NCBI GenBank assembly: GCA_024279255.1
Contig: JAJRRT010000058.1
Coordinates: 1 to 40,252, forward strand
Source: Deltaproteobacteria bacterium
GTDB taxonomy: Bacteria; Desulfobacterota; Desulfuromonadia; Desulfuromonadales; Geopsychrobacteraceae
DNA: 40,252 nt
Direction of reading: 5' to 3'
Notes under the pieces: generated by a model
Told to the model about the DNA's origin: nothing
Database searches by the model: none
The model's input: the letters and a program-made list of their open reading frames with translations, nothing else
Shown here: positions 35,179 through 40,252 of the stretch, one piece after another
How positions within the stretch are numbered: position 1 is the first letter of the stretch
Layout: the number at the start of each line of letters is the position of its first letter
Position numbers and translations under genes: made by a program

Positions 35179-35208
35179 TATATATATTGTTGTTTGGGAC
35201 AATGTCAA
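35179..35208 (-). promoter_or_regulatory. Promoter of the DUF2892 gene
   Basis: A consensus -35 TTGACA (35208-35203, minus) is 18 bp from TATATA (35184-35179). The -10 lies in a 13-bp alternating AT tract that could also be a repressor site. The promoter is 63 nt upstream of the proposed ATG. Confidence 0.6.
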
Positions 35209-35246
35209 GCCTCTACGTTTTAAGGAGATCGAAACCCTGATTCTTT

Positions 35247-35293
35247 AAAAAATAAAGGCCACCGTTCATTTTGAACGGTGGCCTTTATTTTTT
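35247..35293. terminator. Bidirectional terminator after cpoB
   Basis: A perfect 22-bp stem (35247-35268 with 35272-35293) has a TTT loop, with an A run at the left and a T run at the right. It lies just beyond the cpoB stop codon and ends the tol-pal cluster; it could also stop read-through from the other direction. Confidence 0.9.
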
Positions 35294-35310
35294 AGTCGAA
35301 ATTGAAACAA

Positions 35311-36105
35311 TTACTTCAAAAGCTGCTTTGCCTTTTTTGCTTCCGGTGACAAAGGAAAAGTCTTAATCAACTGTTTCCATGTCGTCACGGCATTCGCGGT
35401 ATCACCCAACGCAGAAAAAGCCTTACCCTGCTTTAATAACGCCGCTGCGGCCTTAGGATGGTCACTATATTTTTGAATGACCTCCTGAAATTTGAGAATG
35501 GCGTTCTCAAACTTTTTTTCGCCATAATAAGCCTCTCCAACCCAATACTGAGCATTGACTGCGAGCTCGTGCTGCGGATACTCCTTGATAAAAGACTCCA
35601 GCTCGGTGCGACCTGCGACGAAATCGCTACCTCCTAGAATTTTTTTCAGGGCTTGCTGATAGTGTTTTTCAGGGCTCACATCAGACACCGTCTTGACTTC
35701 AGAAGGTTTTACCTCAGGTGCTGACAGGGCCTTGGTTGTTTTCTCATCGAGCGCCGTTAAACGTTCCGCCAAAACAGAAACCTGCATCGACAAGTCTTCT
35801 TTTACCAAAGACATATCAGCAGTCACCTGCTGATTGGAACGTCCCAAATCATCAAGTCGTCCATTGATTGATTGAAAATCAACCCGTAAAGTATTGAGCC
35901 CTGAATGTAACTCCGCAACCTGCACCCCCAAAGTTTCGAGCTGACGTCGCGCCTGCCCGCCGCCATCATTGCTTCCCTGTTCTAGCCGGGCAAGATGCCG
36001 CTTCATCTCCTCGAGATCGTTTTCAAGCTTGATCTGTGACTGGGCTGGCGGTAAACAACCAGCCAGCAGCAGAAGCAGACAGATAAAACCGAATAGCCGC
36101 TTCAT
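35311..36105 (-). CDS. cpoB: CpoB/YbgF-type TPR protein of the Tol-Pal system
   Basis: A 264-residue envelope protein. An N-terminal lipobox (MKRLFGFICLLLLLAGC) makes it a lipoprotein, unlike E. coli CpoB, which is soluble. A coiled coil spans about residues 26-120 (EMKRHLARLEQGSN, ALDEKTTKALS). The C-terminal TPR triplet (about 148-264) includes AVNAQYWVGEAYYGEKKFEN, then AAAALLKQGKAFSALGDTAN and TFPLSPEAKKAKQLLK. CpoB coordinates peptidoglycan synthesis with outer-membrane constriction. SD AGGGAGG precedes the ATG. It is the last gene of the tol cluster, separated from pal by a hairpin. Confidence 0.93.
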   Translation of the reverse strand: MKRLFGFICLLLLLAGCLPPAQSQIKLENDLEEMKRHLARLEQGSNDGGGQARRQLETLGVQVAELHSGLNTLRVDFQSINGRLDDLGRSNQQVTADMSLVKEDLSMQVSVLAERLTALDEKTTKALSAPEVKPSEVKTVSDVSPEKHYQQALKKILGGSDFVAGRTELESFIKEYPQHELAVNAQYWVGEAYYGEKKFENAILKFQEVIQKYSDHPKAAAALLKQGKAFSALGDTANAVTTWKQLIKTFPLSPEAKKAKQLLK

Positions 36106-36162
36106 CTATTGTCCTCCCTTATAAAAGACGGTCTTAAAATAATTTCGTCCTGCGTCGCCATC

Positions 36163-36199
36163 AAAAAAAGGCCGCACCAGAAATGGCGCGACCTTTTTG
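36163..36199 (-). terminator. Terminator (or attenuator) between pal and cpoB
   Basis: On the minus strand an 11-pair stem with two G-U pairs (36195-36185 with 36178-36168) and a 6-nt loop is followed by seven T residues. It lies 24 nt after the pal stop, so cpoB is either expressed by read-through or has its own start. Confidence 0.65.
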
Positions 36200-36218
36200 T
36201 TGAAGCTTTCACCTAATA

Positions 36219-36767
36219 CTAATAGAGCTCTTTGAACTCTGCGCGACGATTCTGAGCCCAGGCTTCTTCAGTATTCGCCATGACCAATGGAATCTCTTCC
36301 CCGTAGCTGATAATCGACATGCGATCTGCAGGGACACCGAGCGAAACCAGATAACTTTTGACAGTCAGTGCACGATTCTCACCCAACGCCAGATTGTATT
36401 CGTCAGAACCACGCTCATCACAATGGCCCTCAATCTGGACGCGCACACCCTTGGCTTTCAGGTAGATAGCATTATTCTTCAAGGTCTCACGCGCATCAGC
36501 AGTCAGAACATACTGATCATATTCAAAGCCGACTCGCTTCAGAGAAGAGACCATCTTGTCCATGCTGTCCTGTGCAGAACTGCTACTTGTTCCGGTTCCG
36601 GTTTCGGTGACAGACTGCTCGCTAACCTCAGCAACTTGTTGCTGTTGCATTTCAGTTTGAGTCACCTGACTCGACTCATCATTTTTTGGTTTCTTGGCAC
36701 AACCGACGGTCAGCAATGATGCTAGCGCCAGTAATACAGTCAATTTAAAAACAGCTTTCAATTGCAT
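36219..36767 (-). CDS. pal: Peptidoglycan-associated lipoprotein Pal
   Basis: Pal anchors the outer membrane to peptidoglycan and is moved by TolB at the division site. The 182-residue product has a lipobox (ALASLLTVGC), a Gln/Ser/Thr-rich linker (residues 30-70) and an OmpA-C domain. That domain has VGFEYDQYVLTADARETLKN, the peptidoglycan-binding VQIEGHCDERGSDEYNLALG and ENRALTVKSYLVSLGV. The ATG at 36767 is chosen because AAGGAG lies about 10 nt upstream; the frame is open a further 18 codons but lacks support. Two dyads lie in its leader. Confidence 0.96.
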   Translation of the reverse strand: MQLKAVFKLTVLLALASLLTVGCAKKPKNDESSQVTQTEMQQQQVAEVSEQSVTETGTGTSSSSAQDSMDKMVSSLKRVGFEYDQYVLTADARETLKNNAIYLKAKGVRVQIEGHCDERGSDEYNLALGENRALTVKSYLVSLGVPADRMSIISYGEEIPLVMANTEEAWAQNRRAEFKELY

Positions 36768-36781
36768 GATCAGCCACTCCT

Positions 36782-36820
36782 TTCGCAAATGCGAACGTAT
36801 GGGGTGTCGCAGTTGCGACA
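36782..36820 (-). promoter_or_regulatory. Tandem dyads at the pal ribosome-binding site
   Basis: Two perfect palindromes share the core TCGCA-NN-TGCGA: TTCGCA-AA-TGCGAA at 36782-36795 and TGTCGCA-GT-TGCGACA at 36805-36820, with centres 24 bp apart. The downstream one abuts and partly overlaps the pal SD (36777-36783). They could be protein-binding sites or adjacent RNA hairpins that affect translation. Confidence 0.5.
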
Positions 36821-36844
36821 ATAGTTTACTAGATAATTCGCCCT

Positions 36845-36850
36845 ATTATA
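36845..36850 (-). promoter_or_regulatory. -10 box of a pal promoter
   Basis: A perfect TATAAT on the minus strand lies 78 bp upstream of the pal ATG, preceded by TTTTTG. No good -35 stands at 17 bp (the nearest is GTTGTT). This suggests that pal can be transcribed separately from tolB, whose stop is 100 bp further upstream. Confidence 0.45.
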
Positions 36851-36950
36851 CAAAAAGCGCAAGGAAAAACAACAAAAGGCTAAGTAAATAGATCTTTTCC
36901 TTCTCCGGGGTCCCTAACGACATGTATAAACAACTACTTTTCTGATGAGA

Positions 36951-38246
36951 TTACTGCCAATAGCCGGACCAGGCGGGATGAGTGTCGTTGCCTCCTGGTG
37001 CCGACAACCGGCGATCACCTGTTCCATCAATTCGCATGACATGAATAGATTTTTCTCTTTTGAAATCGAGAGAATAAACCAGAAAGCGCCCGTCAGGACT
37101 GAAACGTGGATGTTCTTTGGTACCAGGGGCAAAAGTCAAACGATGTTCACCGCTACCATCGGGGCGGATCAGAAAAATATCGAACTGATTTTCGGTCCGA
37201 CGGGTGAAGGCGATCCATTCTCCGGTCGGGCTCCAGTCTGGCGTGGCATTGTATTTTCCCTCAAAAGTCAGCCGCTCGACCTTGAGGCTATTGATATCCA
37301 CAACAAAAATCTGTGGGTTACCCCGTCGGTCCGAGACAAATGCGACCTTGTCTCCATCTGGACTCCAACTCGGTGCGACATCAATCCCCCAGTGCGTGGT
37401 CAGACGCTTATGGATAGTGCCGTCAGTCCCAAGCAGATAGATGTCAGAATTGTTTCCTTTCGACAGAGTTACCACCAGTTCGCCACCGTCGGAACGATAC
37501 CGTCCTCCAGTGTTCAACCCTGGTCGCTGCGAGATTCGCGCTTCGCTGCCGGTATATATCTCTTTGCGATAGAGATCTGGATTCGACTTTTTGTAGGAGG
37601 TATAAATAATTTCTTTGCGCAACGGTGAAAAGTCGGGATCAAGCACGATTGAGCGGTGGTCGGTCAGGCGGAGAGAGTTTTGGCCATCGACTTCCATCAG
37701 GTAGAGTTCTTTATGCCCACTGCGCGTCGAGATATAAGCCAGACGACTGTTAAAAGGTCCCATCTTGCCCGTCAGAGCCAACATAATCTGGTCAGCAAAA
37801 CTGTGGGCGATCCGCCGTTCATCTCCAACCTTTCCAACATAGCGCCGGCCGGTCAATAATCGCTGTGAGACAACATCGTAAAGCCGCGCCTCAACAACCA
37901 GTTTTTCGCCATCGATATGGTATCCACCTTTAACGACCGCATCCACCCCGAGCAAACGCCACTGACCAAAATCCACCTTGGTGCTGTGTAGACCGAGTTC
38001 TTCCGCATCCGACAGAAATGCTGCCCGGTCCGCTAACTCGAAGAGCCCCGACAGATCGAGATCTGCAATCAAAACCTCATCGACTTTCGTCGCCGAATCG
38101 GTAGCACTGCCACCCATCGGTAAAAAGCGAGTCAATGCCAGCGGGATCGTCTGTTCTCCTGGTGCGCTGATCTCAATCCGCACCGCCTGAGCAGGCAGGG
38201 GAAGCAGCAGAGCAACCAGTAACAATAAGCTCAATAAATTATTCAT
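36951..38246 (-). CDS. tolB: Tol-Pal translocation protein TolB
   Basis: A 431-residue periplasmic protein. The signal peptide (MNNLLSLLLLVALLLPLPAQ) is followed by an N-terminal domain that binds TolA (residues 22-160; VRIEISAPGEQTIPLALTRF). A C-terminal six-bladed beta-propeller follows, with repeats such as DVAPSWSPDGDKVAFVSDRR, ATPDWSPTGEWIAFTRRT and HPRFSPDGRFLVYSLDF. The size matches E. coli TolB (430). The start overlaps the tolA stop by 4 nt, which suggests coupling. TolB extracts and repositions Pal. Confidence 0.97.
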   Translation of the reverse strand: MNNLLSLLLLVALLLPLPAQAVRIEISAPGEQTIPLALTRFLPMGGSATDSATKVDEVLIADLDLSGLFELADRAAFLSDAEELGLHSTKVDFGQWRLLGVDAVVKGGYHIDGEKLVVEARLYDVVSQRLLTGRRYVGKVGDERRIAHSFADQIMLALTGKMGPFNSRLAYISTRSGHKELYLMEVDGQNSLRLTDHRSIVLDPDFSPLRKEIIYTSYKKSNPDLYRKEIYTGSEARISQRPGLNTGGRYRSDGGELVVTLSKGNNSDIYLLGTDGTIHKRLTTHWGIDVAPSWSPDGDKVAFVSDRRGNPQIFVVDINSLKVERLTFEGKYNATPDWSPTGEWIAFTRRTENQFDIFLIRPDGSGEHRLTFAPGTKEHPRFSPDGRFLVYSLDFKREKSIHVMRIDGTGDRRLSAPGGNDTHPAWSGYWQ

Positions 38247-39070
38247 CGCTTTTGTAAATCCTTGAGGTTAAAGATAATTTCAAAGGTTCCGGCTGTTGGC
38301 AGGGAATAATCCAAGTTTTTCGAAAGAAGAATGGCATTTTTCACCGAATTATCAAAAAACACATTCCCAGATTTTTCCACCACCTCCCATTTGCCCTGCT
38401 TTCCATCTTTGGAATAATAGACTCTTACTTCAACCTGAAGATCAAGATTAGGGAGTTGGTATTGTGAAAGACGCCAATTCTGCTTGATAAAATTCTCAAC
38501 ATAGCGAACATCACTTATGCCGATCTCTTTTCCGGTCCCATCGGGCTCACCGACAGGAGCTTTGACATCGGGCTTACCTAACTCAGCCTTTTGAGCCGCA
38601 AGTTTTGCGCGAAGTGCTGCCATATCAGCATCACGTTTTGCTTGGGCCTGCATCTCAGCCAGACGTTTTTGCAGTGCTGTTTCAGCCGTCTTGTCCGGCT
38701 TGGTGCTCTTGGTCGGAACCTTCTTTTTTACGACAGGAGCCCTTTTCTTTTTCACGGGAGCGGTTTTTACCGCCTTGCTCTTTTTGGTTGGAATTTTTTT
38801 GACTGCGACCTTCTTCTTAACCGGTTTCTTTTTCTTCTTTTTTACCGGTACCGCATCGGGGCGACCAGCTTGTGGATCCTTAACCGGCTTGTTGACCAGA
38901 TTGACTCGATAGACCGGAACTTTCGGCGTCCGATGGGTAGTCTCCAGAATCCCGGAGAGGATCACCGGTACGATCAAGTGAAGAAGAAAAGAAAGGAAGA
39001 GCATCCGCCGCAGGCCAGGTTCGAGCAGCTTCTGTAACTGACGCAGGCGATGTCGATAATAATCAGACAT
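38243..39070 (-). CDS. tolA: TolA-type protein with lysine-rich linker and TonB-like C-terminus
   Basis: A 275-residue inner-membrane protein linking TolQR to the outer membrane. A single transmembrane helix (MLFLSFLLHLIVPVILSGIL) is at about residues 23-42. A Lys/Val/Pro-rich linker spans about 75-130, with KKKKKKPVKKKVAVKKIPTK. A coiled coil follows (LQKRLAEMQAQAKRDADMAA), then a TonB/TolA C-terminal domain (about 185-275) with VRYVENFIKQNWRLSQYQLP and VEVRVYYSKDGKQGKWEVVE. The order matches TolA, but the linker is lysine-rich instead of alanine-rich. It lies between tolR and tolB and overlaps tolB by 4 nt. Confidence 0.92.
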   Translation of the reverse strand: MSDYYRHRLRQLQKLLEPGLRRMLFLSFLLHLIVPVILSGILETTHRTPKVPVYRVNLVNKPVKDPQAGRPDAVPVKKKKKKPVKKKVAVKKIPTKKSKAVKTAPVKKKRAPVVKKKVPTKSTKPDKTAETALQKRLAEMQAQAKRDADMAALRAKLAAQKAELGKPDVKAPVGEPDGTGKEIGISDVRYVENFIKQNWRLSQYQLPNLDLQVEVRVYYSKDGKQGKWEVVEKSGNVFFDNSVKNAILLSKNLDYSLPTAGTFEIIFNLKDLQKR

Positions 39071-39078
39071 GCAGCCCT

Positions 39079-39501
39079 CTACTCCTCGGGCATGCGGGTG
39101 ACCATCCCAAGGCGTTCAATACCGGCTTTTTTTACCGCCGCCATCACCTCAACCACACGACCATAAGGAACCGTTTTGTCCGCTTCGAGAAAAACCTCGC
39201 GGCTCTCCTTGCCTTTGAGGGCCTGTAAAATGACTGGCGCCAGCTTGCTGACCTTTTTGATCCGAACCTTGCCGATCAGCAGGTCGCCGTTCTTCTCGAC
39301 CGTAATCACCAAAGGTTCGACCTTGGATTGCAGGCTTGGTGCTTCTGCGACTTCCGGCAGGTCGACCGTGACCCCCTGGTCGAGCATCGGGGCGGTGACC
39401 ATAAAGATAATCAGCAGCACCAACATCACATCGACAAAGGGCGTGACATTGATCTGCGACATATTACTACGACGGCCTATGCCGGGACGTCCAACTTCCA
39501 T
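39079..39501 (-). CDS. tolR: TolR/ExbD-family biopolymer transporter
   Basis: A 140-residue protein with the ExbD/TolR N-terminal signature MSQINVTPFVDVMLVLLIIF. Its transmembrane Asp in FVDVMLVLL is the proton-path residue. The periplasmic domain (residues about 45-140) is complete, with VFLEADKTVPYGRVVEVMAA. The frame starts at MEVGRPGIGRRSN. It follows tolQ by 3 nt, and tolA starts 8 nt after its stop. The position with tolQ, tolA, tolB and pal makes it TolR, although ExbD cannot be distinguished by this domain alone. Confidence 0.95.
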   Translation of the reverse strand: MEVGRPGIGRRSNMSQINVTPFVDVMLVLLIIFMVTAPMLDQGVTVDLPEVAEAPSLQSKVEPLVITVEKNGDLLIGKVRIKKVSKLAPVILQALKGKESREVFLEADKTVPYGRVVEVMAAVKKAGIERLGMVTRMPEE

Positions 39502-39504
39502 CGT

Positions 39505-40173
39505 CTAACTCCGCTCCATCCGCTCGACGATATTGAGGAACTCCTGACTGAAGTTATCCATCTCGCCAACCAGCACATTTACTTTGTTGAGAAAATGGTT
39601 ATAGCCCATAACTGCAGGAATCGCGGCGGCAAGACCGATTGCAGTCGCCACCAGCGCTTCAGAGATTCCCGGCGCAACAACCGCCAACGAGGCACTACCG
39701 GTCTGGCCGATACCATGAAAGGCATCCATGATCCCCCAGACGGTTCCAAATAGACCGATGAAGGGGGCAGTCGAGCCGGTCGTCGCCAGAAAAGTCAGGT
39801 ATTTTTCAAGGCGCTGGGTCTCCTGAGTCGTCGCCCGCCGCAAGGCACGTGACACATTGCCGAGACCACCAAGGTCGGCCGACATCTCACGAGCCTCTTC
39901 GGGGCGACTCTGTTTTTTAAGCTGCAAGAGTTCGTGATAACCCTCACGAAAGAGGATCGCCAGCGGAGTTTGAGTGAAATCCTTGATCCCCTGACCGATG
40001 GTATCGAAACGTTTTTTCTCCCAAAAAAAATCAAGAAAACGCTCCGACTCACGGATAGCCTGCTGAATAGTTTTAAACTTGTAAAAGATGATTCCCCAGG
40101 AAACCAGGGAAAAGTAGAGCAATATAAGCAGGACCAGCTTAACAACCGGGCCAGCTTGAAGTACCAGATCCAA
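39505..40173 (-). CDS. tolQ: TolQ/ExbB/MotA-family proton channel
   Basis: A 222-residue polytopic inner-membrane protein with three helices. The first is at about residues 10-32 (VVKLVLLILLYFSLVSWGII). The other two form the MotA/ExbB core, with TTGSTAPFIGLFGTVWGIMD and ALVATAIGLAAAIPAVMGYN. TolQ with TolR converts proton-motive force into movement of TolA. It opens the tol-pal cluster at the right edge of the window. The 79 nt upstream to the window end show no further gene, and the promoter lies there or beyond. Confidence 0.95.
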   Translation of the reverse strand: MDLVLQAGPVVKLVLLILLYFSLVSWGIIFYKFKTIQQAIRESERFLDFFWEKKRFDTIGQGIKDFTQTPLAILFREGYHELLQLKKQSRPEEAREMSADLGGLGNVSRALRRATTQETQRLEKYLTFLATTGSTAPFIGLFGTVWGIMDAFHGIGQTGSASLAVVAPGISEALVATAIGLAAAIPAVMGYNHFLNKVNVLVGEMDNFSQEFLNIVERMERS

Positions 40174-40252
40174 GGCAGACTCCTTCAGTTTACTTAAGAG
40201 GGTGGAAAGTGGCAGAAAAGTCAGTGGGTCAGGTCAGAATTATCTGCCAGCC

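Overview
The window looks like a chromosomal segment of a Desulfuromonadales-type (Geobacter/Pelobacter/Desulfuromonas-like) anaerobic or facultative bacterium. The support is a four-heme c3-family periplasmic cytochrome, a CarD-family regulator beside ispD and ispF, ThyX-type thymidylate synthase, an Aquifex-type aconitase, several two-component and c-di-GMP proteins, and a likely UGA-read-through (selenocysteine) gene. This taxonomic call is an inference. No tRNA, rRNA, CRISPR array, prophage or complete insertion sequence was seen.

Layout: (1) 1-2.7 kb: the 3' part of a membrane sensor kinase, a gene-poor stretch with a terminator and a doubtful ORF, and an amidohydrolase. (2) 2.8-6.6 kb: a stress and envelope block. 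srkA points rightward. Facing it on the minus strand are an OmpR-type regulator, its kinase, a small secreted HMA/MerP-like protein with an in-frame TGA, and a secreted methionine sulfoxide reductase B. (3) 6.8-16.7 kb: mixed metabolism and signalling, namely a dihydroorotate dehydrogenase-like enzyme, a REC-GAF-GGDEF protein, thyX, a divergent MocR regulator/MFS exporter pair, metC, a 71-residue orphan and aconitase. (4) 17-22.5 kb: cytochrome c3, cysS, glnS, ispF-ispD and carD, all leftward. (5) 22.6-25.6 kb: a TPR membrane protein, panE, a 4-OT tautomerase and a TerB-DnaJ protein. (6) 25.7-32.8 kb leftward: a DsbC-like protein, a U32 protein, a 2-hydroxyacid dehydrogenase, a lipoprotein and the Prc protease. 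(7) 33-35.2 kb: a receptor-like MCP without a sensor domain and a DUF2892 protein. (8) 35.3-40.2 kb leftward: tolQ-tolR-tolA-tolB-pal-cpoB.

The most notable observation is at 4394-4690 (minus). Ordinary ORF calling breaks this gene at TGA 4585-4583. Reading through the TGA gives a 98-residue protein with a strong Shine-Dalgarno sequence, a signal peptide and an HMA-like body. The TGA sits where HMA proteins carry the second metal-binding cysteine, and a SECIS-like hairpin lies about 25 nt downstream. The gene is followed at once by msrB with its own SD, which suggests a periplasmic selenoprotein plus MsrB operon beside a two-component system.

Other points of interest are two tandem dyads at the pal ribosome-binding site, repeats between the MocR and MFS genes, a large hairpin and a G10 run upstream of aconitase, and an MCP with an altered signalling tip. 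All calls are by eye from the sequence and its translation; no database search was run.
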